Program-made: the position numbers and the translations under genes | Notes under the pieces: generated by a model | Told to the model about the DNA's origin: nothing | The model's input: only the letters and a program-made list of their open reading frames with translations | Database searches by the model: none | In this document: positions 24,287-32,555 of the stretch, piece by piece | Layout: each line of letters opens with the position of its first letter | Numbering within the stretch: position 1 is the first letter of the stretch | Source of the DNA: Solirubrobacterales bacterium | Lineage (GTDB): Bacteria > Actinomycetota > Thermoleophilia > Solirubrobacterales > Solirubrobacteraceae | NCBI GenBank assembly: GCA_019244395.1 | Contig: JAFASQ010000158.1 | Span: forward strand, 1-43,561 | DNA: 43,561 nt | Reading direction: 5' to 3'

Positions 24287-25333
24287 TCAGAAGGCGCCGT
24301 AGCCATCTGCGCCGTAGCCGTAGGCGCCACCGCCCGGATAGCCACCATCGCCGGACCCGCCGTCGGCTCCCGGATAGCCGCCATAGCCGTACCCGCCGCC
24401 GTAGCCCGAGCCGCCGTAGCCGGAGCCACCGCCACCGTAGCCGTAGCCACCGTAGCCATAGCCGCCGGACCCAGAACCGCCGTAACCGGAGCCGGAGCCG
24501 CCGCCGGAGCCGTAGTCGCCCGAGCCACCGGACGATGATCCACTCGCCCCTGACGGCTGGACCGAGACCGAGAACGCCGAGGCGTCAGACGAGAGCCCGG
24601 ACGGGCTTGCGCCGGCGCTCGATGAGCCCGCGCCGAGACTGATGTCGGTGCTCCCGCCACTACCCAGGGCAACCGGGTTGGCCGTCCAGTTCGGGTCGTT
24701 GATCGTGCCGGTGTGACCGTTCGCAGTCGCGGTGGCGCTCGTGAATTGGACGGTGCCGAAGTCGGTCAACGGAAGCGGCTGGCAGGAGCCAGACCCGTCG
24801 CACGACGAGGGCGCCTCCGCGATCCATTCCGCGCTCGCGGTGTCGGGCGCGTCCATCTGGAGCGTCTTGGTGGACGACTGGCCGGTGCTCTGATTCGACA
24901 GCGACAGGGTCACGTTCGTTCCGCTCACGTCGACCTTGGCGGCGATCTTGTCGCCGGGATGGACCGGCAGGTCGAGGCGCACGGGGGCCGCCGGGACGAG
25001 TTCGTACCACGCGTAGTAGTCGGTGCCGCCGTCGGCGGTGCAATCCGCCTGCGTGCCGGTCTGCTCGAGCGAGCCGGACGAATTTCCGGAGCCCCCGAGG
25101 CCCACCCAGAAGGCGGAGTAGGTCTGACCGGAGCGGCAGGTGGCCGTGGGCTGAACCCAGCTGCCCGAGACGCTGGAAAACTGCGTGGACGAGGAGGCGT
25201 CCCCGGCGACGTAGCCGGCCCAGTTCTGGCTCACCTGCGCCTGCGAGGTGGCATCCGCAGAGGCGGACCCCGCCGAGACCCCGGCGGCCGCGGCGGTGGC
25301 GGCGAGAATGGCACAAAGATGTCGATAGCTCAT
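24287..25333 (-). CDS. secreted G1-family (eqolisin) glutamic endopeptidase with Gly/Tyr-rich tail
   Basis: The product has 348 residues. A Sec signal peptide occupies about 1-27 (hydrophobic AILAATAAAAGVSAGSASA). The G1 domain (about 30-225) has SQNWAGYV, GSWVQPTA, AFWVGLGG, the catalytic glutamine in LEQTGT (Q91), DYYAWYEL and AEWIAEAP, whose glutamate (E173, tentatively) matches the catalytic Glu. Four cysteines (66, 98, 178, 184) may form disulfides. Residues about 265-348 are almost only Gly, Tyr and Ser in GYGG/GSG repeats. The family works at acidic pH outside the cell. The start ATG at 25333 precedes the signal peptide; a GTG nine bases upstream is possible. Confidence 0.9.
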   Translation of the reverse strand: MSYRHLCAILAATAAAAGVSAGSASADATSQAQVSQNWAGYVAGDASSSTQFSSVSGSWVQPTATCRSGQTYSAFWVGLGGSGNSSGSLEQTGTQADCTADGGTDYYAWYELVPAAPVRLDLPVHPGDKIAAKVDVSGTNVTLSLSNQSTGQSSTKTLQMDAPDTASAEWIAEAPSSCDGSGSCQPLPLTDFGTVQFTSATATANGHTGTINDPNWTANPVALGSGGSTDISLGAGSSSAGASPSGLSSDASAFSVSVQPSGASGSSSGGSGDYGSGGGSGSGYGGSGSGGYGYGGYGYGGGGSGYGGSGYGGGYGYGGYPGADGGSGDGGYPGGGAYGYGADGYGAF

Positions 25334-25355
25334 GGCACTCACTCTTGAGCGCCAA

Positions 25356-25413
25356 ACGAAGAGTCGCTTCGCAACTCGTGAAGAGCCTCTTATGGAGTTA
25401 CGAAGAGGCGCTT
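25356..25413. promoter_or_regulatory. direct and inverted repeats upstream of the eqolisin gene
   Basis: ACGAAGAGTCGCTT (25356-25369) recurs with one change at 25400-25413, 44 bases apart. The second copy is also the right arm of an inverted repeat GCCTCTT/AAGAGGC (25385-25391 and 25403-25409). They lie in the divergent region between the eqolisin and TMEM175 genes and could be regulator sites for either. Confidence 0.35.
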
Positions 25414-25498
25414 AAGGGCTGGCGGTGCCGACGAGCGGCGGTATCCCCTCGGGCCGGCCCCGACAGGAGCCGCAAGCCAGCCGCCGAAATCCCCCGGC

Positions 25499-26113
25499 GT
25501 GAGCACTGGCCGGCTCGAGGCATTCTCCGACGGCGTGATCGCGGTGGCGATCACGCTGCTCGTGCTCGACATCCACTTCCCGACGCCCCCGCTCCGGCCG
25601 GGCACCACCCTCGGACACGAGCTCGCCCGCCACTGGCCGGTGTACGCCGCCTACGCGACCTCGTTCCTGACCATCGGGATCATCTGGGTCAACCACCACG
25701 TGATGATCGGCCGCCTACGCGAGGCCGACCGCATGATCCTGTTCCTGAACCTGCTCCTCCTGATGAGCATTGCCATCCTGCCGTTCGCCACGAGCCTTAT
25801 GGCGGCGTACTTGAGGGAGAGCAGTGGTCAGCATCTGGCGGCGGCGATCTACAGCGGAGCGTTCCTCATCATGGCGGTGCTGTTCACGATCCTCAACGCG
25901 CACATCCTGCTCGTCAAGCACCCCAAGCTGGCGCGACCCCTGCCGCTCGAGCGACGCCGACAGATCCTGAGCCGCAGCGTCACCGGGGTCGTGCCCTACA
26001 TCGTCGCGACCGCCCTCGCGGCCGTGTCGTCCTACGCCACGCTGATCATCTGCGGCGTGATCGCCATCTTTTACGCGTTGCCGATCGGCAGCGGCGGCAC
26101 CGACCAGGATTAG
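25499..26113 (+). CDS. TMEM175-family (DUF1211) potassium channel protein
   Basis: The product has 204 residues with about six hydrophobic segments, the size of the bacterial single-repeat TMEM175. The hallmark RxxxFSD is present as R5-L-E-A-F-S-D11 in the first membrane helix, continuing GVIAVAITLLVLDI. These proteins form tetrameric K+-permeable channels in the cytoplasmic membrane. The GTG at 25499 was chosen because it places the RxxxFSD motif four residues from the start, as in relatives; there is no clear Shine-Dalgarno sequence. It converges on the dipeptidase gene with 15 bases between. Confidence 0.9.
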   Translation: MSTGRLEAFSDGVIAVAITLLVLDIHFPTPPLRPGTTLGHELARHWPVYAAYATSFLTIGIIWVNHHVMIGRLREADRMILFLNLLLLMSIAILPFATSLMAAYLRESSGQHLAAAIYSGAFLIMAVLFTILNAHILLVKHPKLARPLPLERRRQILSRSVTGVVPYIVATALAAVSSYATLIICGVIAIFYALPIGSGGTDQD

Positions 26114-26128
26114 GACCGCCGCGGGTCC

Positions 26129-27157
26129 TCAGCGCCACCAGGCGCCCAGCACCCGCCGCCAGTTTCCCCAAGCGATCCGCCCAAGATCCTCATCATCGAA
26201 GCCAGCGCCGCGGAGCGCTTCGAGCAGCCGCGGCGTGCCTGCGACGTCGCCCAGCTCGGCGGGGATCGTCGTCCCGTCGTAGTCGGATCCGAGTGCCACG
26301 TGAGCGACTCCGATGCGGTCCGCCACGTACCGCGCGTGCTGCGCGACCAACGAGAGCGGCGTGTCGGGATCGTCGGCGAAATCCGACCTCAGAAACGCCA
26401 CCGCAAATACGATCCCGATCAGGCCCCCGGACGCTCCGACTGCATCGATCTGAGCGTCGGTCAGGTTGCGAGACGCCGGGCATAGCGCGTGCGCCGCGGA
26501 GTGGCTGGCCACGAGCGGCCCGAGATCGAGACGCGCCACATCCCAGAAGCCCGCCTCGTTGAGGTGGCTTAGGTCGACCATGATCCCGAGCTCGGCGCAC
26601 CGGCGCACGAGCCCCCGGCCGGCCCCGGTCAAGCCCGGGCCGGTGTCGGGCGATGAGGGCGAGATGAACGGCACTCCGTGACCGAACGCGTTGGGCCGGC
26701 TCCACACCGGCCCGAGCGACCGCAACCCGGCCTCGTACCAGAGGTCCAGTGCCTCGAGCTCGGGGTCGATCGCTTCCGCCCCCTCCAGATGAAGCACCGC
26801 CACCGGCGGCCCTTCATCCGCCGGAGCCTGGTCCAGGTCACCCACCTCCCGCGCCACCCGCACGGCTCCAGCACGCTCGAGGGCCAGGAGCCGCCCCGCC
26901 ACTGTGGTGGCGTACGCGGCTGCCACGCCATGCTCCACGGAAAGCGCCGGCGCGACCTCGAGCACCCCGTCCTCGCGCGGTACGAGCTCCCAGTCATCGC
27001 CACCCGGCGAGGGCGTGAATACGGCGAAGATGCCGCCCCGCACTCCGCCTGCCCGCATCCGCGGAAGATCGAGGTGGCCGCCGGAGCGGCCCGAGACCAT
27101 CAGCGCGTGATCGTGGCGCGTGAGGGCATCGTTGTGCCCGTCAAACACGGCCGGCAC
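26129..27157 (-). CDS. membrane (renal-type) dipeptidase family metallohydrolase
   Basis: The product has 342 residues of an amidohydrolase-fold peptidase M19. Zinc ligands are visible: H8 and D10 in DGHND, E125 in HLEGAEAID, the histidine of VDLSHLNE, and ASHSAAHAL; GSDYDGT is the usual later motif. The family cleaves dipeptides, often with D- or dehydro-residues. There is no signal peptide, so it is probably cytoplasmic. The GTG at 27157 was chosen because the metal motif follows at once; its upstream neighbour (the split-barrel gene) ends six bases before, so the two are likely co-transcribed. Confidence 0.9.
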   Translation of the reverse strand: MPAVFDGHNDALTRHDHALMVSGRSGGHLDLPRMRAGGVRGGIFAVFTPSPGGDDWELVPREDGVLEVAPALSVEHGVAAAYATTVAGRLLALERAGAVRVAREVGDLDQAPADEGPPVAVLHLEGAEAIDPELEALDLWYEAGLRSLGPVWSRPNAFGHGVPFISPSSPDTGPGLTGAGRGLVRRCAELGIMVDLSHLNEAGFWDVARLDLGPLVASHSAAHALCPASRNLTDAQIDAVGASGGLIGIVFAVAFLRSDFADDPDTPLSLVAQHARYVADRIGVAHVALGSDYDGTTIPAELGDVAGTPRLLEALRGAGFDDEDLGRIAWGNWRRVLGAWWR

Positions 27158-27162
27158 GGCGA

Positions 27163-27756
27163 CTAATCGGAGACGGTCACCGGAAGATCGACCGCCGGCA
27201 ACCCGTCGATGCTGACCGAGTTGTACTTTTGCTCGTATTCGAGCAGCGCCTCCGGCCCTCCGACCCGCACCTTCTTGGCCGCCCACAGGTCCAGGTGCTC
27301 GCGGCCGCCTTGGTAGCTCATCAGCGGTACTCCGTAGCCGCACGAGTCGGCAATCCGATCGAGCTCCACCGTGACGATCGCGCGGCGCGTCTCGGGCACG
27401 GTGGGCTGAGGGAAGTCATATGCCCGCAGCAGCCCTTCGAAGCCGGGATCCGAAGCCACCACAACTTCACCTCGCCCGTGCAGCCGCACGACGCGAGGCG
27501 GTCCCTCGAACGCGCACAGCATGATCACGATCCGGGCGTTCTCGCGCACGTGGGCGATGGTCTCCGCGCCGCTCCCGAGCAGGTCCAGGTAGGCGACGGT
27601 GCGCGGGCCGAGCACCTGAAGCGCACCGACTGGCCCCTTGGGCGAGACGTTCACGTGGCCGTCTGCATCAAGCGGCGCCGTCCCGACGAAGAACACGGGC
27701 TGGGCCGCGATCCAGCGCTCAAGCCGCTCGTCGATGCCGTCGAACACCTTTCCCAT
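27163..27756 (-). CDS. pyridoxamine 5'-phosphate oxidase-like flavin split-barrel protein
   Basis: The product has 197 residues. The split-barrel pattern is visible in FFVGTAPLDADGHVNVSPKG, VAYLDLLGSGAETIAHVREN and RVVRLHGRGEVV, with a C-terminal CGYGVPLMSYQG segment. Members bind FMN or F420 and act as oxidoreductases; a true vitamin B6 role is unlikely without the PNPOx C-terminal domain. The ATG at 27756 is 36 bases from the divergent GlcD-like gene. It lies directly upstream of the dipeptidase gene. Confidence 0.86.
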   Translation of the reverse strand: MGKVFDGIDERLERWIAAQPVFFVGTAPLDADGHVNVSPKGPVGALQVLGPRTVAYLDLLGSGAETIAHVRENARIVIMLCAFEGPPRVVRLHGRGEVVVASDPGFEGLLRAYDFPQPTVPETRRAIVTVELDRIADSCGYGVPLMSYQGGREHLDLWAAKKVRVGGPEALLEYEQKYNSVSIDGLPAVDLPVTVSD

Positions 27757-27792
27757 GCCCTGAACGGTAACGGTCAGGGCTAGGATCGCAGC

Positions 27793-29184
27793 GTGACGGC
27801 AACCGCATCGCGCGGACTCGAGCGCGACCTCAAGGCTCTTCTGGGGCCCGAGGCCATCCTCCCCGGGACCACGCGCGCGTACCTGAGCGACGCCACCGAG
27901 AGCCGAAACCTGCGCGGCCGGGCCGACGCGGTCGCCCTACCCGGCGATGCACAGCAGGTGGCGACCCTCACAGGCTGGTGCTACGAGCACGACGTCCCCA
28001 TCATCCCCCGCGGCGGCGGGACGGGCTTCACCGGCGGAGCGGTCCCCCTCGACGGAGGCCTGGTCCTGAGCCTCGAGCGTGTGAAAAAGATCAGAAGTCT
28101 CGATCCGGGCTTCTGGCGTGCTGAGGTCGAGGCTGGCGTGATCACCGCCGACCTGCGCCGGCGAGTCCGTGAGAACGGGCTGTGCTTCCCGCCCGACCCG
28201 GGCTCGGCCGAGCAATCCCAGCTCGGAGGCAACATCGCCACCAACGCGGGCGGCCCGCACGCGTTCAAGTACGGCGTGACCGGCGCCTGGATAACCGGAC
28301 TCGAGGTGGTGCTCGCCTCGGGCGATGTGGTTACGCTGGGCGGGCCGATCCGCAAGGACGTCGCCGGCTACGACCTGAAGTCGCTGCTCATCGGATCGGA
28401 GGGGACGTTGGGGATCGTCACCGCGGCATGGGTCATGCTGATCCCCGCGCCCGAGGCGGCGCTGCCGCTGGCGGCCTTCTACGCGGACAGCGGAACGGGC
28501 TGTGCCGCGGTCGAGGCGGTCTACGCCAGCGGGGCGGTCCCGGCCGCCCTCGAATACCTCGACGCCGGCGCCGTCCAGGCCACCCGCGGCGCGTTCCCCA
28601 TCGATGTGCCCGATCAAGCCCGCTTCATGGTGATCGTCGACGCCGACGGCGCGCGGGAGGAGGCCGCGCGGATCCATTCGGAGCTGTCCGAGACGCTGAG
28701 TGAGAACGCGCTCCTCGTCCACGCCCCCACCGGCCGCCGGGAGATCGATGCCCTGTGGCGCTGGCGCGACGGCGCCTCGCACGCCGTCACCGCCCAGCGC
28801 GGCGGCAAGGTGAGCGAGGACATCGTTGTCCCGATTGACCGCCTGGCGGAGGCCATCGAGGAAACTGTCGAGATCGGGCGCCGGCACGATCTGCCCGCCT
28901 GCAGCTGGGGCCACGCTGGCGACGGCAATCTCCACTCCACGTTCATGATCGATCTCGACGATCCGGCCGAGCTCGAGCGCGCCGAGGAAGCGGCAGACGA
29001 TCTCTTCGCGCTTGCCGCGAAGCTACGCGGTTCGGTCTCCGGCGAGCACGGCGTCGGGCTAGTCAAGAACGGTCAGCTCGCGCGCCAGTGGCACCCAGCG
29101 GCTATCGCCATGCACGAGGCGATCAAACGCGTCTTCGACCCGAAGGGCCTGCTCAATCCAGGCAAGAAAGTCGCCCGAACTTAG
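27793..29184 (+). CDS. FAD-linked oxidase, GlcD-like (glycolate or D-lactate dehydrogenase type)
   Basis: The product has 463 residues. The PCMH FAD-binding domain shows PRGGGTGFTGGAVP (72-85), QLGGNIATNAGGPHAFKYGV (about 139-158) and VAGYDLKSLLIGSEGTLGI. The C-terminal substrate domain has WGHAGDGNLHSTF and SGEHGVGLVKNGQLA, ending FDPKGLLNPGKKV. It would oxidise a 2-hydroxyacid to the oxoacid. No GlcE or GlcF partner or iron-sulfur subunit is next to it, so a single-subunit dehydrogenase is plausible. The GTG at 27793 gives a normal N-terminus. Its 3' end abuts the 52-bp duplicated segment. Confidence 0.92.
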   Translation: MTATASRGLERDLKALLGPEAILPGTTRAYLSDATESRNLRGRADAVALPGDAQQVATLTGWCYEHDVPIIPRGGGTGFTGGAVPLDGGLVLSLERVKKIRSLDPGFWRAEVEAGVITADLRRRVRENGLCFPPDPGSAEQSQLGGNIATNAGGPHAFKYGVTGAWITGLEVVLASGDVVTLGGPIRKDVAGYDLKSLLIGSEGTLGIVTAAWVMLIPAPEAALPLAAFYADSGTGCAAVEAVYASGAVPAALEYLDAGAVQATRGAFPIDVPDQARFMVIVDADGAREEAARIHSELSETLSENALLVHAPTGRREIDALWRWRDGASHAVTAQRGGKVSEDIVVPIDRLAEAIEETVEIGRRHDLPACSWGHAGDGNLHSTFMIDLDDPAELERAEEAADDLFALAAKLRGSVSGEHGVGLVKNGQLARQWHPAAIAMHEAIKRVFDPKGLLNPGKKVART

Positions 29185-29192
29185 ACTTGCGC

Positions 29193-29294
29193 CCGCCCGC
29201 CGGCCCGCGCCCGCACCCGGCGCTAGAGATGCAGGCGGTGCGCCGCCCGCCGGCCCGCGCCCGCACCCGGCGTTAGAGATGCAGGCGGTGCGCC
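29193..29294. repeat. 52-bp tandem duplication covering the 3' end of the LuxR-type gene
   Basis: Bases 29193-29244 recur at 29243-29294 (period 50) with one difference: 29223 is C and 29273 is T. The right copy holds the last seven codons and TAA stop of the LuxR gene; the left copy repeats the same codons ending in TAG outside the gene. So the duplication extends a gene end into the convergent intergenic space. Confidence 0.95.
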
Positions 29295-32275
29295 ACCGCC
29301 GCGGCCTGCGTACGACTGCGCACCCCGAGCTTGCTCAGTATCCGCGAAACGTGCACGCTGGCCGTCTTCTCGGCCATGAACAGCGCGGCGCCGATCTGGC
29401 GGTTGGTGGCGCCCTCGGCCACCAGCGCGAGCACCTGGCGCTCCCGGTCGGTGAGCCCGAACGGATCCTCGCCGCCGCCGTTCGCGCCGGCGCCAACAGC
29501 TTCGCCGGTCTGCGCGGCCGTGGCACCGTCGCCGCTCACCTCGCCGGCCGGCCCGAGATCAAGCCGGGCACGCTGCGCCAGCGTGGTCAGCTCCTCGGCC
29601 AGCCAGCGGGCGCCGACCCGCCGCGCCACCTCGAGCGCGGTCTGTCCGGTCTCCGCCGCGGCCGCCCGGTCGCCGGCGTCGACGTTTGCCTCGGTGGCCC
29701 GCCACAGCGCCAGCGCACGCTGGAAGGGACGGCTGATCGCGTCCCACTCGCGTGCCGCGGCAACCCACAGCTTTGCGTCGCTCCGGCCCCGGGCTCGGGC
29801 GAGCTCGGCCGCTCCCAGCGCCTTCCAGGCGCTCTCCACGGGGCCGCCTTCGGTTGCCGCCGCGCGTAAACGCTGCATGTGGATGCGCGCCCTGGCGAGC
29901 GCATCGCGTTCGTCCGCCCGCTCGCGCAGGTCCCGCGCGCGCTGGGCGATGTCGGCCTCGACGCGCATCCCGGCTGCCGTCACGCGCGCGATCCGGCTGA
30001 CGTCGTCGGTGCAGATCTCAATCCGGTCGAGCGCGCCGGCCACGGCGGCGCGGGCGCCGGCCAGATCGCGGCGGCGGCGCAGACACTCGGCCTTCAGCGT
30101 GCCGAACGCCCCTATCCACTGCGGCTCGGCCGAGCGAGCGATGAGCGGCTCGAGCTCCTCGAGGCGGCCGGCGGCGATCTCGTCGTCGCCGACGCCGAGC
30201 GCCAGCTCGATCTCGCGCAGCAGCCGGAAGATGAGATGCGTTCCGACCGGATGCGTGCCCGCCTGGTCCAGGTAGTGCCGCGCGGTCTTCCAGTCGCCGT
30301 CCTCGAAGCACAGATCGGAGGCGGTCAGCAGCATCCAGTCGGACACCCGGGCGCCGCGTCTGCGGATGGCGGCGATCGCCTCCTCGATGGTGGCGAGCCC
30401 GTCCGGCGTGCGCCCGGCGAGGCCGAGCGCCTCGGCGAGGTTCGAGTATGCCCCCTCCATGCGCTTGAAGTCGTCGTCTTCGCGCGCGATCTCAATCGCC
30501 CCGCGCAGGCACGAGACGCCCTCGTCGACGTCGCCGAGCATGATCTGCGACATCCCGAGCGTGTTTAGGATCTCGCTTTCCGAGCGCCGGTCGCCCGCGG
30601 CCAACGCGGCCTGCAGGGCTACCCGGCCTTCCTTGAGCGATTCGCGGTAGCGCCCGCGCAGATGCCGGATCCGCGCCAGCCAGGCCAGGAGCGACGCCCG
30701 CTCAGGAGTGACCTCCTCCGCCGGGAGCAGCGCGAACGCCCGCTGAGCGGTCTCCATCGCCTCGGCCCCGCGGTTGAGCGTCCACTGGGTGCGCGAGAGG
30801 TCGTCGAGGAGCCCCGAATAGCGCCGGGGGTCGGCCTCGGGTCCTAACTCGTCCAGCGCGCGCTGGAGCAGGGTCTCGGCCCGCGCCTGGTCGCCGGCCA
30901 CCCGGTGCGCCGCAGCGGCCAGGCACAGCAATTCGACGTGGTCGAGCGGGATCATCGCAGCGGCATCGGCGACGCGCGGCCACAGGTCGAGCGCGCGCTC
31001 GGCCAGCTCGGCGGCGTCCCCATAGGCGTGCACCTCGCGGGCCGCCAGCGCCGCCTGCACCGTGGCTCGCAGCGCAGCCGGCTGGTCCCCCGCGACCGCG
31101 TAGTGGTGTGCGACGGTCGAGGTGAGCTCGAGCCCGCGGTCGTCCTCGTACTCGCCCCGCTCCTCCAGCGCGCGGGCCAGCGCGAGGTGCAGCTCGCTGC
31201 GCTCGCCCGGAAGCAGGTCGTCGTACATGGCCTCGCGCAGGAGCGCGTGGCGGAAGCCGAGGCGTCCGTCCTCGCCGGCCACCAGGACCTGTTCGGCCAC
31301 GGCCTCACGCAGCGCCTGATGCAGCGCGTCGGGTTCGATCCCGGTCACCTCCGAGATCGTCACCTCATCCAGCGCGCGGCCGGCGGCGATCGCCCGGGCG
31401 GCTGACTGGGCGTCAGGCGAAAGCCGTTCGATCCGGAGCATGAAGGCATCCCGGAGCGATTGCGGCGCGGCGCCGCGGCCGTCCAGGCCGGCGGCGAGAA
31501 GCTCCTCGGTGTAGAGCGGGTTGCCCTCGCTGCGCGCGTACAGCCGCTCGACGAGCCTGAGGCTGGGCGCCTCACCGAGGATGTCGGTGAGCGCCTCGGC
31601 GAGCTCGAACCGGTCGAACGGCTCGAGCTCGACGCGCTGCACGCGGTCCAGCCGCTCGAGCTCCACGAGCAGCGAGCGCAGCGGGTGGCGGCGATGGAGC
31701 TCGTCGGTCCGGTAGCTGAGGAGCAGCATGACCCGCTCGCGACGTAGGCTTCGGGCCAAAAAGTCGATGAACGTTCGCGTCGAGCGATCGGCCCAATGCA
31801 GGTCCTCCAGCGTGATGACCAGGACATGATCTTCGCTCAGGACGTCGAACAGCTCGAGCAGCCCCTCGAACAACCGCAGCTGAGCCGAGGCATCGCTGCG
31901 ATTTGCGAGCGCGGCCTCCTCGTCGATTCCGGGGAGCAGCGCCGCGAGCTGAGCGCGCGTCCCGCGGCCTAGCGCGTCGATGGCCGGATGACGGGCGCGC
32001 ACCAGCGGGCGAAGCGCTCCGATCAGCGGCGCGTACGGGAGCTCGCCCTCCGCCTCTTCGACGGCCTCGCCGCGGAGCACGAGCACGTCCTCCTCGGCCC
32101 CCTCTCCCATCCGGCGCTCAAACTCTCGCACCAGCCGGGTCTTGCCGACGCCGGACTCGCCGCCGAGCAGCACGACGATCGGGCGCTGCTCGGCAGCCTC
32201 ACGTGAGGCGCGCTCCAGCGCCGCCAGTTCCCCGACGCGACCGACGAAGCGACTTGAGGTGACCCTCGCTCGCAT
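29273..32275 (-). CDS. large AAA/TPR LuxR-family transcriptional regulator
   Basis: The product has 1000 residues. An AAA ATPase domain begins FVGRVGELAAL with Walker A GGESGVGKT (38-46) and Walker B-like LVITLEDLHWAD (about 160-175). A long helical middle (about 400-860) with many A/L-rich pairs fits TPR-like repeats. The last 65 residues are a LuxR HTH (GLTDRERQVLALVAEGATNR to LSKLGVRSRTQAAAVAHRLHL). Such LAL-type regulators respond to a ligand or partner and activate nearby genes. The ATG at 32275 was chosen; a longer open frame to 32488 has a low-complexity, unconserved start. It lies directly downstream of the peptide ABC operon, on the same strand, so could regulate it. Confidence 0.9.
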   Translation of the reverse strand: MRARVTSSRFVGRVGELAALERASREAAEQRPIVVLLGGESGVGKTRLVREFERRMGEGAEEDVLVLRGEAVEEAEGELPYAPLIGALRPLVRARHPAIDALGRGTRAQLAALLPGIDEEAALANRSDASAQLRLFEGLLELFDVLSEDHVLVITLEDLHWADRSTRTFIDFLARSLRRERVMLLLSYRTDELHRRHPLRSLLVELERLDRVQRVELEPFDRFELAEALTDILGEAPSLRLVERLYARSEGNPLYTEELLAAGLDGRGAAPQSLRDAFMLRIERLSPDAQSAARAIAAGRALDEVTISEVTGIEPDALHQALREAVAEQVLVAGEDGRLGFRHALLREAMYDDLLPGERSELHLALARALEERGEYEDDRGLELTSTVAHHYAVAGDQPAALRATVQAALAAREVHAYGDAAELAERALDLWPRVADAAAMIPLDHVELLCLAAAAHRVAGDQARAETLLQRALDELGPEADPRRYSGLLDDLSRTQWTLNRGAEAMETAQRAFALLPAEEVTPERASLLAWLARIRHLRGRYRESLKEGRVALQAALAAGDRRSESEILNTLGMSQIMLGDVDEGVSCLRGAIEIAREDDDFKRMEGAYSNLAEALGLAGRTPDGLATIEEAIAAIRRRGARVSDWMLLTASDLCFEDGDWKTARHYLDQAGTHPVGTHLIFRLLREIELALGVGDDEIAAGRLEELEPLIARSAEPQWIGAFGTLKAECLRRRRDLAGARAAVAGALDRIEICTDDVSRIARVTAAGMRVEADIAQRARDLRERADERDALARARIHMQRLRAAATEGGPVESAWKALGAAELARARGRSDAKLWVAAAREWDAISRPFQRALALWRATEANVDAGDRAAAAETGQTALEVARRVGARWLAEELTTLAQRARLDLGPAGEVSGDGATAAQTGEAVGAGANGGGEDPFGLTDRERQVLALVAEGATNRQIGAALFMAEKTASVHVSRILSKLGVRSRTQAAAVAHRLHL

Positions 32276-32555
32276 GCCGGAAGTATCGCGAGAACCCGTG
32301 TCGTCCTGCCGGCGCGGGGTCGGAGCCGAGCTCGCTCGCCCGGCGGCGGTCGCTGGCGACTCGCCGCGCGTCTTCGATGTGCTCAAGTGCAACTGCCTGG
32401 GAGATGCTGGGATGCATTGCTCGTTCCTCTCGCTCGAGTCCTGTTCTGCCACTGCGATCAGGATGAACTGAGAGGCCCCCGCCGACATCGGGAGAACGCA
32501 GCCGGTTTGGGCCGCGCACCCCTTACTTCGCGTAGCTGACCCCTTATCCGTGGCG
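32276..32555. other. 280-base region between dppF and the LuxR-type gene
   Basis: No convincing gene lies here; weak frames on the minus strand would only extend the LuxR protein. It contains two direct copies of ACCCCTTA (32518-32525 and 32539-32546), whose starts are 21 bases apart, so they face the same side of the helix. Confidence 0.6.
32518..32546. promoter_or_regulatory. paired ACCCCTTA direct repeats, possible regulator site
   Basis: Two identical octamers with starts 21 bases apart lie just below the dppF stop and upstream of the LuxR-type gene. The spacing of two helical turns suggests cooperative protein binding. No promoter was identified with confidence. Confidence 0.3.

Noticed and set aside
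27229-27783. plus-strand frame over the flavin split-barrel gene
   Set aside because: Shadow of the minus-strand gene with His/Arg-rich content and no family resemblance.
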